From CAMTUH01 sp947084935 (GTDB lineage: Bacteria > Pseudomonadota > Gammaproteobacteria > Coxiellales > Coxiellaceae): a stretch of 64,000 nt of DNA. Within the stretch, counting starts at the first letter, position 1, and each line of letters begins with the position of its first letter. Shown here one piece after another: positions 1 through 8,438 of the stretch. A program made the translations under genes and the position numbers. The notes under the pieces were generated by a model. It was not told the origin of the DNA, did not search any database, and saw only the letters and a program-made list of their open reading frames with translations. Location: assembly GCA_947084935.1 (NCBI GenBank), contig CAMTUH010000001.1, forward strand, positions 186,001-250,000, in the 5' to 3' direction.

Positions 1-407
1 GGAGGGGGAAAGGGGTCAAGGATTAAATGCGAATCCCGCGGAAAAGGAATGCTTCGAATTTTTTTTGGGATCTCAGCGGCCGATCCCAGCCACTCGCCGA
101 GCTGAACGTTTTCTTCCGGTTCGATCGTGACTTTTGAGAATACCCCGTATTTACGTAAATGAGAAAGGGTAGTATCACGTAGGGTGGTGGGTAACAGTAA
201 ATAATAGGTTGACGCCTCGCGCCACACGAAAAAATTGGCGATCATGCGCCCTTTATTGTCGCAGAAAGCACCGAGAGAACCGTGCGTATCGTGCACGAGG
301 CGAACGTCACAGGTTGTTTGCCCTTGCAGAAATTTTTCCGCATCAGGGCCGGCGATTTGTAGCACGGCCATGTGGCGTAAAGGGATAAAGTTGGGATGGG
401 TTAGCAT
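1..407 (-). CDS. ygfZ: YgfZ-like folate-binding protein, N-terminal part (cut by window edge)
   Basis: Translating the minus strand from the ATG at 407 gives an open frame of 135 codons running off the left edge. It contains the segments LQIAGPDAEKFLQGQTTCDV and GAFCDNKGRMIANFFVWR, which match the N-terminal folate-binding fold of YgfZ, a GcvT-related protein that supports iron-sulfur cluster dependent enzymes such as MiaB. The signature Cys motif of the family would lie beyond the edge, so it cannot be checked. A GTG three codons upstream, at 416, is an alternative start; neither has a strong ribosome site. It is divergent from the MFS gene, with 122 bases between. Confidence 0.8.
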   Translation of the reverse strand, partial: MLTHPNFIPLRHMAVLQIAGPDAEKFLQGQTTCDVRLVHDTHGSLGAFCDNKGRMIANFFVWREASTYYLLLPTTLRDTTLSHLRKYGVFSKVTIEPEENVQLGEWLGSAAEIPKKIRSIPFPRDSHLILDPFPP

Positions 408-438
408 TGGCGTCACAAACTGCGAAACTCGTGTCAAT

Positions 439-467
439 TTGGGTTAGAATCTGCTTGATTTTATAAT
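439..467 (+). promoter_or_regulatory. Putative sigma-70 promoter of the MFS gene
   Basis: TTGGGT at 439-444 and a perfect TATAAT at 462-467 are separated by 17 bases. It would give a leader of about 55 bases to the start at 530. Inferred from consensus only. Confidence 0.5.
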
Positions 468-529
468 GTGATTGACTATCATTTCCACCCCAGTCTCGTA
501 TTGTTCAGAGATTAACCAAGGCAAAGCCG

Positions 530-1858
530 GTGAAAATGGAAAATATCAAAATTAATCAAAGTGTTATTCAGGAGTCCGCGCCAGTGCCTTTGGCGCATCG
601 TTCTGGTCGCGGAACGGTGTACGCGTGGGTCATGTGGAGTATGACCGCTTCTTTCGTCTTATTTCAATTTTTCCTTCAACTGACTTCGGGGGAAATGGTG
701 ACTGGCTTAATGCACAGTTTCTCGTTGAGCGCTTTCGGCGGCGGAGTATTGGCGAGCATGTACTATTACATTTACGTGACCTTGCAAGCCCCGGCGGGCT
801 TACTGATTGATCGATTTGGTCCGCGTCGGTTGCTTTCCCTGGGTGCTGTCGTGTGTGGGCTGGGTTCGTTGTTGTTTGGCTTATCCCAGCACTTACCGCT
901 GGCGATTGTAGGGCGCTTGATGATGGGGGCGGGAGCTGCATTTGCTTTCGTAGGTTCCTTAAACGTCATTGCGAAATGGTTTCCACCGCATCGATTTGCA
1001 TTGATGGCCGCCATTGCAGAAACCGTTGGTATGCTGGGCTCCGTTTTTGGTGGATTCTTTTTAGCGGAGTTAGTGCTTACCGTTGGTTGGCGTCATGCGA
1101 TGATTGATGCTGCCGGTATACTGGCTATTATTGCTGCGCTGATTTGGATCGTAGTTCGAGATATTCCGCCGAAATCCGTGCCTTGGGCTTCTCTACTCAT
1201 TCCCGTTCAATCCAGCTTCAAAGCCGACTTAAAAGCGCTAATCGGTAATCGATTTGCGTGGATGAATGGTCTCTATTCGGGTCTTATGTTTTCCATTGTC
1301 TCGGTATTCGTCGCTTTGTGGGGAGTTCCCTATTTTCAGTTGGCACATCACATGAGCTTGATGATGGCGACTGTGTCGTGCAATTTGATGTTTATTGGAG
1401 TCGCCGTGGGCGGGCCTATTTTTGGTTGGTTGGATAGTCAGATCGTTCATCGTCGACTTTTGTTAGGAATATGCGCGTTATTATCAGCGGCGCTGATCAG
1501 CGTTTTAATTTTTGTCACGAGTCTGTCTTTGTTCGGCGTGATGGGTTGCATGATTTTGCTCGGGTTATTTGCAAGCGCTTACGTGCTCACTTTTGCAATC
1601 GCGGGAGAAATCGTTCCTCCGCATCAACGTGGGACCAGTTTGGGTTTCACCAATATGCTTTCCGTGGGTACGGCGCCTATCTTACAACCCTTGGTGGGCC
1701 TGATCATGCATTTGGTGGCTAAGCATTCAGGATCTCTTTCTGATCAGTATACCGTTCACGATTATCAGATGGCGTTAATGGTAATTCCTGCTCTCGTTGT
1801 TGTTTCTGCGATTTTAGTGCGATGGATACCGAATCGTCGCGCGGTAAAAGATTTTTAA
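530..1858 (+). CDS. MFS transporter
   Basis: A 442-residue integral membrane protein with about twelve hydrophobic segments, the usual size of a major facilitator superfamily symporter. The conserved loop 2-3 motif appears as DRFGPRR at residues 94-100. It sits in the inner membrane and probably exchanges a small solute with protons; the substrate cannot be read from sequence. The start chosen is GTG at 530; an in-frame ATG at 536 is equally possible and changes only two residues. The 3' end overlaps the convergent metF reading frame by 140 bases, which is unusual and discussed as a finding. Confidence 0.85.
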   Translation: MKMENIKINQSVIQESAPVPLAHRSGRGTVYAWVMWSMTASFVLFQFFLQLTSGEMVTGLMHSFSLSAFGGGVLASMYYYIYVTLQAPAGLLIDRFGPRRLLSLGAVVCGLGSLLFGLSQHLPLAIVGRLMMGAGAAFAFVGSLNVIAKWFPPHRFALMAAIAETVGMLGSVFGGFFLAELVLTVGWRHAMIDAAGILAIIAALIWIVVRDIPPKSVPWASLLIPVQSSFKADLKALIGNRFAWMNGLYSGLMFSIVSVFVALWGVPYFQLAHHMSLMMATVSCNLMFIGVAVGGPIFGWLDSQIVHRRLLLGICALLSAALISVLIFVTSLSLFGVMGCMILLGLFASAYVLTFAIAGEIVPPHQRGTSLGFTNMLSVGTAPILQPLVGLIMHLVAKHSGSLSDQYTVHDYQMALMVIPALVVVSAILVRWIPNRRAVKDF

Positions 1859-2681
1859 TAATATCGGCACAAGGATTTGCTGAATTAAGCGTATAAAAAT
1901 GTAAACTGGGTGCGCCGTACTGAATCAAATCTTCGCATAATTTAGTAATGACATCGATGCCGAATTTTTGTAGCGATTCCGGATCATTTTGATAGGTTTG
2001 CAGCCGTTTATCCAACCATTGTGGGATTTCTGCTTGGCACCGCGCTGAAAAACGTTTTAATTTTTCATATTGCAGGATGGGCATAATTCCCGGAATAATC
2101 GGCACTCGAATACCCATCTGCTCGCAATTGTTTCGGTATCGGTAATAGGCATCCGGATTGAAAAAATATTGCGTGATGGCCGCGTTGGCGCCGGCTTCAA
2201 TTTTTTTTCTGAAGCAAACAAATTCCATCAGTGGATTTTCTGATTCTGGGTGAAATTCTGGGTAAGCGGCGACAATAATTTTAAAATGCGCGCCGGTTTT
2301 ATTTCGAATATAATTCACCAGTTCACTGGCGTACGAGAATTCGTTGAGGGAAGTTTCGGGTTGTTGGGGGCGATCGCCGCGTACGACGACCAACCGATTA
2401 ATTCCGAGAGATTGGTAGTATTCCAATAATGGATCTAGAGAGTCGCGAGACGTATTAATGCAAGATACGTGCGGGACAGTGGCTATATTGCGTTGCAACA
2501 GTTGCGCCACTAAATTCGCGGTCAGCGATTGTTTGGTGGACCCTCCCGCGCCGAACGTCACCGAAAAAAACCGTGGCCCTAAGGGTTGCAGCACGTCGAC
2601 GGTTGAGTTTAATTTATTCCACCCGATAGCCGTATCGGGTGGAAAGAGTTCACAGCTGAATTCAATGTTAGCCTTCGGCAT
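1719..2681 (-). CDS. metF: 5,10-methylenetetrahydrofolate reductase
   Basis: A 320-residue flavoprotein that reduces 5,10-methylene-THF to 5-methyl-THF, the methyl donor used by the adjacent metE product. CELFPPDT near residue 10 carries the family's catalytic Glu (Glu11 here), and VVVRGDRP near residue 100 carries the conserved Asp103. QYFFN and the HFYTLN segment near residue 267 are also typical. Bacterial MetF normally ends about ten residues after HFYTLN. Here the frame continues roughly 40 residues more (from about residue 278) through the antisense of the MFS gene's 3' end, suggesting loss of the ancestral stop. The ATG lies inside the last codons of metE (14-base overlap), so the two are one transcription unit. 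Confidence 0.9.
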   Translation of the reverse strand: MPKANIEFSCELFPPDTAIGWNKLNSTVDVLQPLGPRFFSVTFGAGGSTKQSLTANLVAQLLQRNIATVPHVSCINTSRDSLDPLLEYYQSLGINRLVVVRGDRPQQPETSLNEFSYASELVNYIRNKTGAHFKIIVAAYPEFHPESENPLMEFVCFRKKIEAGANAAITQYFFNPDAYYRYRNNCEQMGIRVPIIPGIMPILQYEKLKRFSARCQAEIPQWLDKRLQTYQNDPESLQKFGIDVITKLCEDLIQYGAPSLHFYTLNSANPCADIIKNLLPRDDSVSIALKSQKQQREQELPLTPSDNRERYTDQKEILNA

Positions 2682-4983
2682 ACTTCAATTCACCTAATTC
2701 CGTGGTGGTACTTCGAGCGAGCTCGCGCACTTGATGGGTCGCATCGACCATGTTTTTAAGTGCTTTATTGATTTCGTTCCATCCCCGTGTTTTCAAACCG
2801 CAATCCGGATTAATCCATAATCGCTCAGCGGGGATAAAGTTCAAAATCAATTGTATTCGCTCCACGATTTCTTCGGTGGTGGGTATGCGTGGAGAATGAA
2901 TATCGTACACGCCGGGCCCGATGTCATTCGGGTAATCGAAGGCTTCAAAAGCTTTTAGCAATTCCATGTCCGAACGCGAGCTTTCGATGGTAATGACATC
3001 GGCATCCAACGCGGCGATTTCAGCGATAATATTGTTGAAATCGGAGTAACACATGTGCGTGTGTATTTGCGTTTTATCTTGTACGCCGGCTGCAGCGATA
3101 CGAAAACAACGGATGGCCCAGTCAAAATACGCTTTTTGGTGACGGTGTCGCAGGGGGACTTTTTCTCGAAAGGCGGGTTCGTCGATTTGAATGACTTTAA
3201 TACCTGCATTTTCAAGGTCAACAACCTCGTCGCGCAACGCCAATGCGATTTGCAGCGTTGTTTTTGCAATGGGCTGATCATCGCGCGGAAATGACCACGC
3301 GAGGATGGTGACGGGGCCGGTTAACATGCCTTTGACGAGCTTTTCAGTTTGCGATTGTGCGTAGCGAATCCAGTCGATCGTCATCGGCCCTTTGCGGCTG
3401 ACGTCGCCGTAAATAATCGGCGGTTTTACGCAGCGCGATCCGTAACTTTGTACCCAGCCGTTCCCCGTAAACGCAAATCCATTGAGCAATTCACCAAAAT
3501 ATTCGACCATGTCGTTGCGTTCCGATTCGCCGTGCACGAGCACGTCCAAACCCAGTTTTTCCTGTGCGCGAATATCACGCGTGATTTCAGCTTGGATGAG
3601 CGTTTGGTACTGAGCCTCATCGATCTTGCCCAAGCGAAAATCACGGCGAATACCGCGGATTTCATTGGTTTGTGGGAAAGAACCGATGGTTGTTGTGGGC
3701 AGTAACGGTAACTGTAATGAAGCGTTCTGCGCTTCTTTACGCACGGAATACGGGGAACGACGCCGTTCGTGATCGGAAGTCAGCGCATCCAGTCTCTGTT
3801 GCACCGCGAAATTATGCACCAAGTTCGATTCGCGCTTGAATTGTGCGGCTTCATCACTGTCGCGAAGCACGGCAGCGTAGCGTTCACTGCCTTCGTTTAC
3901 TAGCTTTGTGAGCGTTGCCACTTCCGCGACTTTTTGTTTCGCAAACGCGAGCCAGTTTTTAATCGTGGAATTTAATTTTGATTCATTATCGAGATCAACG
4001 GGAGAATGCAACAAAGAGCACGAGGGGGCTACCCACAGATTTCCACTAAATTTTTGATGGGCGTGTTTTAACAATTTCAACGATTCGGAAAGATTGTTTC
4101 GCCAAATATTCCGACCATTAACAATGCCGAGTGATAACACGCGGTCTTTGGGATAGGCGGCAACCACGGAATGGAATTGTTCGGGAGTGCTACACAGATC
4201 GACGTGCAATCCGGCCGTTGGAAGTTGTACCGCCAATTCCAGATTGTCCGCCAACTCGCCGAAATACGTGGTCAGTAACAATTTGAGGGGGGATTTTGCT
4301 AACCGTTGATACGCTTTTCTGAAAGCGTCCTTCCATTTCGGTTCTAAATCCAAGGTTAAAATGGGTTCGTCGATTTGAACCCATTCTATCCCTTGATTTT
4401 CCAGTCGTTCCAGTATTTCCGTGTAAGCAATCAGGAGGTTATCGAGAAGATTCAGTTTATCTGCTTTAGATTTTCCTAAATACAAATACGTAATGGGGCC
4501 TAATAATACGGGTTTGACGGTGTAATCGAGCGATAGCGCATCGTCGATGGATTCAAACAACTCTTCGCTCGCAATTCGAAACGACTGATCGGCAGAAAAC
4601 TCCGGGACGATGTAATGATAATTAGTATCGAACCATTTGGTGAGTTCGCTGGGGACATTTTCAAGGCCGTTCGGTGCTTGTCCGCGCGCAATGCAAAAAT
4701 ACGTGTCTAAATCCACGTTATTTGCAACGGATCCAAACCGCTCCGGCACCACGCCCAATAAAGCGCTGGTCGTTAATACGTGGTCGTACCAGGAAAAATC
4801 ACCGACGGGAATTAAATTTAACCCCGCTTTGTGCTGTAATTTCCAGTGTTCTCGACGAATTTCTTGGCCGATTTGTTTTAATTGATCTTGACTCATCTCA
4901 CTGCGCCAGTAACTTTCGACCGCTTTCTTTAATTCGCGTTTTGCACCGATGCGTGGGAATCCCAGATTATGCGAAATAGCCAT
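2668..4983 (-). CDS. metE: Cobalamin-independent methionine synthase
   Basis: 5-methyltetrahydropteroyltriglutamate-homocysteine S-methyltransferase, making methionine without vitamin B12. It has 771 residues, close to the E. coli length. The C-terminal catalytic half has the zinc ligands in THMCYSDF, the Glu in VITIESSRSD and the Cys in NPDCGLKTRGW. The N-terminus MAISHNLGFPRIGAKRELK is typical. The start at 4983 is chosen because GGAGG sits 6-7 bases upstream; a further ATG at 4995 overlaps that site and would add only four residues. It is the first gene of a metE-metF operon and nothing suggests decay. Confidence 0.95.
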   Translation of the reverse strand: MAISHNLGFPRIGAKRELKKAVESYWRSEMSQDQLKQIGQEIRREHWKLQHKAGLNLIPVGDFSWYDHVLTTSALLGVVPERFGSVANNVDLDTYFCIARGQAPNGLENVPSELTKWFDTNYHYIVPEFSADQSFRIASEELFESIDDALSLDYTVKPVLLGPITYLYLGKSKADKLNLLDNLLIAYTEILERLENQGIEWVQIDEPILTLDLEPKWKDAFRKAYQRLAKSPLKLLLTTYFGELADNLELAVQLPTAGLHVDLCSTPEQFHSVVAAYPKDRVLSLGIVNGRNIWRNNLSESLKLLKHAHQKFSGNLWVAPSCSLLHSPVDLDNESKLNSTIKNWLAFAKQKVAEVATLTKLVNEGSERYAAVLRDSDEAAQFKRESNLVHNFAVQQRLDALTSDHERRRSPYSVRKEAQNASLQLPLLPTTTIGSFPQTNEIRGIRRDFRLGKIDEAQYQTLIQAEITRDIRAQEKLGLDVLVHGESERNDMVEYFGELLNGFAFTGNGWVQSYGSRCVKPPIIYGDVSRKGPMTIDWIRYAQSQTEKLVKGMLTGPVTILAWSFPRDDQPIAKTTLQIALALRDEVVDLENAGIKVIQIDEPAFREKVPLRHRHQKAYFDWAIRCFRIAAAGVQDKTQIHTHMCYSDFNNIIAEIAALDADVITIESSRSDMELLKAFEAFDYPNDIGPGVYDIHSPRIPTTEEIVERIQLILNFIPAERLWINPDCGLKTRGWNEINKALKNMVDATHQVRELARSTTTELGELKYAEG

Positions 4984-5208
4984 GAAAACCTCCATTTAGT
5001 AACGTGTCGGCGAGCCGGGGTCATCCCGAGAAGCCAAGCGATAGGTGATCCGATAATATCAGCGGACGGGGAACTGCTAAAGTGGGAGTCATTACACTCT
5101 CTTTAGCGGAAATTTAATGTGCCCGCAAGCTGAGTTATCAAATCGACACGCTTTGGATTCTATTTTAAATTTTCGTGGGATGCAAGGATGACCTTTTTAC
5201 ACGCCTGC
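4984..5208. other. Divergent metE/gdh intergenic region
   Basis: About 300 bases separate metE from gdh. Apart from the gdh promoter listed separately, I see no gene. A GATATTATC stretch near 5055 on the minus strand could be the -10 of metE, but no convincing -35 accompanies it, and I could not recognise a methionine-related riboswitch. Confidence 0.4.
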
Positions 5209-5243
5209 TTGCATACCCAGACTGGTTTGCGCTACAGTAGCGC
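5209..5243 (+). promoter_or_regulatory. Putative gdh promoter with overlapping palindrome
   Basis: TTGCAT at 5209-5214 and TACAGT at 5233-5238 are 18 bases apart. The -10 lies inside a perfect 7-bp inverted repeat, GCGCTAC-A-GTAGCGC (5229-5243), which could be an operator or a 5' hairpin. Leader to the start codon is about 40 bases. Confidence 0.45.
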
Positions 5244-5282
5244 TTTCTCAGATTTCACCAAAAAATACGGAGATTTTTAGCC

Positions 5283-6572
5283 ATGACGGGGAACATTTTT
5301 CGCGATGCTTTATCTCAACTGGACCACGCCGCCCAGTATTCTCACGCCGATCCCGAGACCATTGAACGACTGAAGTACCCTCAGCAGAGGTTGGTCGTCT
5401 CTATACCGGTGCGTATGGACGATGGTTCCTTAAAAATTTTTCAGGGGTATCGCGTTCACCACAACGACAGCCGCGGCCCCACGAAAGGGGGAATCCGTTA
5501 CCACCCCAATGTCACCTTAGATGAGGTCGAGGCGTTGGCGTTTTGGATGACCTTAAAGTGCGCGTTGGTTGGTTTGCCGTTTGGTGGTGGCAAAGGTGGA
5601 ATCACCGTCGACCCGAAGCAATTGTCGCGTTTGGAACTCGAGCGCTTGAGCCGCGGTTACATTGAACAGATTGCGAATTTCATTGGCCCGCACACCGATA
5701 TTCCTGCACCGGACGTGTACACGAATCCCATGATCATGGGATGGATGATGGATGAATATTCCAAGATCGTGCGCAGTCAAAGCCCGGGTGTAATCACGGG
5801 TAAGCCCATTGAATTGGGGGGCAGCTTGGGACGCGACGATGCCACGGGAAGAGGTGCGTATTATTGTATTAAAGAACTCGAGCGCCACCGACAATGGCGT
5901 CCGGAAGAAATTCGTGTGGCCGTGCAAGGTTTCGGAAATGGTGGGCAGCACGTGGCGCAGTTGTTGCATCGCGACGGTTACCGCATCGTTGCCGTGAGCG
6001 ACTCTCAAGGCGGAATTTATCGCAAAGAAGGCTTTGACGTTCCGAGCCTTATCCACATGAAAAAAGAAACGCAACGCGTACAAGCCGTGTATTGCGAAAA
6101 TTCCGTGTGTGAATTCATTCCCGCTGATGTGATCAGCAACGAAGAATTATTGGCGTTGGACGTGGATATCTTAATTCCGGCGGCGTTGGAAAATGTGATT
6201 CATGCGGAAAATGTGGACGGAATTAAAGCCCGCGTAATTATTGAGGTGGCAAACGGCCCAACCAGCAGTAAGGCGGATGCTATTTTATTTGAGAAAGGAA
6301 TTACCATTGTCCCCGATATTTTGGCAAATGCCGGTGGTGTGACGGTGAGTTATTTTGAATGGGTGCAAAATAAAAATGGCTATTATTGGCCGCTCGAAGA
6401 AGTGCACGAAAAATTACACCGCATTATGCAGCGCGAATTCAATCACGTTTACGAAATTACGCAGCGTCATCGTGTCAGCATGCGAACCGCGGCGTATACG
6501 CACGCGCTCAATCGATTGGGTGATGCGATTGCGGCTCAAGGAACGCAGAAATATTTCTCGGTTGTTGCGTGA
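5283..6572 (+). CDS. Glu/Leu/Phe/Val-type glutamate dehydrogenase
   Basis: A 429-residue hexameric-type glutamate dehydrogenase interconverting glutamate and 2-oxoglutarate plus ammonium. The catalytic Lys is in LPFGGGKGGI (Lys104) and the substrate-binding GPTKGGIRYHP lies at 65-75. The PAPDVYTN segment is typical, and VQGFGNGGQHVA is the dinucleotide-binding glycine loop. Length and motifs fit the roughly 420-residue NAD-preferring bacterial/archaeal class; the cofactor is inferred. This gene would feed amino-acid carbon into the TCA cycle, fitting an intracellular amino-acid consumer. CGGAG precedes the ATG. The gene downstream is convergent, 21 bases away. Confidence 0.93.
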   Translation: MTGNIFRDALSQLDHAAQYSHADPETIERLKYPQQRLVVSIPVRMDDGSLKIFQGYRVHHNDSRGPTKGGIRYHPNVTLDEVEALAFWMTLKCALVGLPFGGGKGGITVDPKQLSRLELERLSRGYIEQIANFIGPHTDIPAPDVYTNPMIMGWMMDEYSKIVRSQSPGVITGKPIELGGSLGRDDATGRGAYYCIKELERHRQWRPEEIRVAVQGFGNGGQHVAQLLHRDGYRIVAVSDSQGGIYRKEGFDVPSLIHMKKETQRVQAVYCENSVCEFIPADVISNEELLALDVDILIPAALENVIHAENVDGIKARVIIEVANGPTSSKADAILFEKGITIVPDILANAGGVTVSYFEWVQNKNGYYWPLEEVHEKLHRIMQREFNHVYEITQRHRVSMRTAAYTHALNRLGDAIAAQGTQKYFSVVA

Positions 6573-6593
6573 TTTATTTAGGCTCTACGGTGC

Positions 6594-7460
6594 TTAATAT
6601 TCAAGGTTGAGGGCCGTTGTTTCGTAACGGCCAAGTTTTCTATTAAGCTTGTCAATCTTGAGTGCGATTTCGAGTGTAATTTCTTCTAGACTGGACTCTA
6701 CGTTTAAGAAACGAATTAACAAAGCTTCAACATCCTGTTTAGCATCCTTAAGAACATCCTTTGCAGCATCTTTAAGCGTTAATTCGGGTATAACCATAAA
6801 TAGGCCGGTGTATTTCTGCAGCCAATCGTCTAAAAGACATTCTTGAATGTTGCTGTTACGAACGATGGTATTGTAAGTTTCTTTAAAAAACTTTCTGACG
6901 GAATCGGGTGGATGGTTAGTTCTTGCTATAAATTTATTGATTAGTATTTCTCGCTCTTTGGTCAAGTCCTCTTTTTGAGAAAGTTTCTTCTCAATGGATC
7001 TTTGTAAAAGTTCAAGTGATGAGAGTGGGGTGTTTACCAACTCAGCAGTAAATTCCATGGGTGTTTGCTGCGGTTGGCTGTTGTTTGGTTGGGCTTGTCT
7101 TTGTTGTTCCTCTTTGCGCCGCGTTGCCCAAAAACTGCTGGTTGGGATGCGTGGAGGAGTGGGCACTGCATCTGGTAATACGGGTTCTTCTTCTAATGAA
7201 AGGAAGAAAATTTCCTCCGGAAAATCATCGTCGCGCGGTGAGTTAAGAAGTTCCTCACGCGCTTCATCATCTTCCTTAACAGCGGTTTCATCTGAGAAGA
7301 AGGGTGAATCGAGTTGAGGCTGAGCGTGAGTACTGGGTGGCGCGCCCACAATAAATTCTGCTTCATTTGAATCATTTGAATCACTTGAATTTGAACTGCT
7401 CGTTTGTCTCGTTCGTTGGATGGCGCTGCGAATCGGAATGCCTGGAGATTTTCGGCTCAT
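6594..7460 (-). CDS. Unknown coiled-coil protein, candidate Dot/Icm effector
   Basis: A 288-residue protein I do not recognise. Residues 1-50 are rich in Ser, Asn and Asp (for example SSSNSSDSNDSNEAEF), 50-130 are acidic and Pro/Gln-rich and look disordered, and 140-285 is a charged helical region with likely coiled coils, including KKLSQKEDLTKEREILINKF. There is no signal peptide or membrane segment. This build, a disordered acidic head on a helical tail, is common among secreted effectors of Coxiella and Legionella. A near-consensus PmrA-like box and a TACACT -10 precede the gene, which is the strongest pointer to effector status. Function unknown. Confidence 0.8.
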   Translation of the reverse strand: MSRKSPGIPIRSAIQRTRQTSSSNSSDSNDSNEAEFIVGAPPSTHAQPQLDSPFFSDETAVKEDDEAREELLNSPRDDDFPEEIFFLSLEEEPVLPDAVPTPPRIPTSSFWATRRKEEQQRQAQPNNSQPQQTPMEFTAELVNTPLSSLELLQRSIEKKLSQKEDLTKEREILINKFIARTNHPPDSVRKFFKETYNTIVRNSNIQECLLDDWLQKYTGLFMVIPELTLKDAAKDVLKDAKQDVEALLIRFLNVESSLEEITLEIALKIDKLNRKLGRYETTALNLEY

Positions 7461-7491
7461 AATTATTACTCTGAAAAATAGGAAAGGCGAG

Positions 7492-7523
7492 AGTGTAATC
7501 GTTAGAGATTAACAAAATATTAA
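7492..7523 (-). promoter_or_regulatory. PmrA-like box plus -10 for the 6.6-7.5 kb gene
   Basis: On the minus strand TTAATATT and TTAATCTC begin 11 bases apart (TTAA at 7523-7520 and 7512-7509), fitting the published PmrA pattern TTAATATT-N3-TTAATATT. A TACACT hexamer at 7497-7492 follows after 7 bases, so the box occupies the -35 position. The same geometry occurs at 60228-60259. Confidence 0.6.
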
Positions 7524-7550
7524 AGAAAATGATTTTGCGGGAAAAAAACA

Positions 7551-7598
7551 AGGAATTCCCGGGTTACGCTCTGAAGCGGAGCTGCACCCAGGCTACAG
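7551..7598 (-). repeat. GTAGCC-type dispersed repeat, copy 1
   Basis: Reads on the minus strand as GTAGCCTGGGTGCAGC... ...GTAACCCGGGAATTCC with a short internal palindrome around AAGCGGAGCT. The same roughly 48-base unit occurs at 22864, 24671, 30151 and 36965 and in split form near 25613. Confidence 0.8.
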
Positions 7599-8438
7599 TC
7601 TTAGTTCCTCGTGGGATCCCTCATCGTCTGAGCTATCCCCATTAATCCCGTTAATAAGACGCTGGCTTGAGTCAGTCAAACGCGCTTGATTTTGTTTGGA
7701 TCGTTCGTAGCGATCGTGAACGTTCAGGACTAAATTACCGCTTGCAATCACAATCAGTAAAATCAAAAACGCCAGTGCGACTCCAAAATCTCGTCCATTT
7801 TGGTCATTATTCAAAACATTCGCTAAAGCCTCAACGCCGTGGCATCCGGCAAATCCACCCACGACACCCGCCGATGCCGAAAGCAAAATAGTAAAAATGG
7901 GGTAATCACCCGTGAAGCGGCGCAAACTGTTCAAGCGAGACGGAGGATCAATCGGAGCCGACATCGATTCGATAAAAAATTTAATTTGAGCAACGGTATA
8001 AGGGGTAAATTGGAATACTATTCGCAGTGACTGCCGGGATGATTCTGAATTTAATGGAGTGAAAGGAGATCTTATCGTGCCTTCCATAGCGGTGCGGAGT
8101 TTTGAGAGGTGTTGGCTTAATAGTGATGTTAACTCCATAAATGTTTGTAAGTCAGCACGACCGCTCTTATTTGCGGCAAGCTTAGTCAGTCCCATTTGCA
8201 AGGCAGTAAAAATACTTGCTAATTTTTCAGGGATTGGAGGATCTTCATTTGTTAATTCCGTTAACAGCGATTCCATACTGATTTTAAATTCTTGCCTAAA
8301 AATCGAATGATATTTTTGTTTTTTTTTAAATTTCTTATGGAGCTTTTTTAATGTTTCATAGAAAGCAACAAAGGCATCGATGACGGACTGTGATTGATTG
8401 GCCCAGCAATTAATAACGGTGGGTTCTCGGCGACTCAT
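7593..8438 (-). CDS. Unknown membrane protein coupled to ogt, candidate effector
   Basis: A 281-residue protein with no recognised family. Residues 1-160 are predicted helical and basic near the front (KKLHKKFKKKQKYH). Two strong hydrophobic segments follow, around 178-200 (FTILLSASAGVVGGFAG) and 218-240 (ALAFLILLIVIASGNLVL), then a hydrophilic acidic tail ending NGDSSDDEGSHEELRL. The start at 8438 is chosen because its ATG overlaps the ogt stop as ATGA, implying translational coupling; nine further codons are open upstream. A cytosolic helical domain with a hairpin of two membrane spans and an acidic tail is a frequent effector build, but no PmrA box is seen because the gene shares the ogt transcript. 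Confidence 0.75.
   Translation of the reverse strand: MSRREPTVINCWANQSQSVIDAFVAFYETLKKLHKKFKKKQKYHSIFRQEFKISMESLLTELTNEDPPIPEKLASIFTALQMGLTKLAANKSGRADLQTFMELTSLLSQHLSKLRTAMEGTIRSPFTPLNSESSRQSLRIVFQFTPYTVAQIKFFIESMSAPIDPPSRLNSLRRFTGDYPIFTILLSASAGVVGGFAGCHGVEALANVLNNDQNGRDFGVALAFLILLIVIASGNLVLNVHDRYERSKQNQARLTDSSQRLINGINGDSSDDEGSHEELRL

Noticed and set aside
235..447. Plus-strand open frame of 70 codons at the left edge
   Set aside because: It is the antisense of ygfZ, whose protein sequence on the minus strand is clearly family-like.
4984..5100. Methionine-related riboswitch before metE
   Set aside because: No recognisable SAM or SAH aptamer core could be found by eye; a covariance-model search would decide.
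5553..6083. 176-codon minus-strand frame inside gdh
   Set aside because: Antisense shadow of a fully conserved enzyme in a gene without other support.
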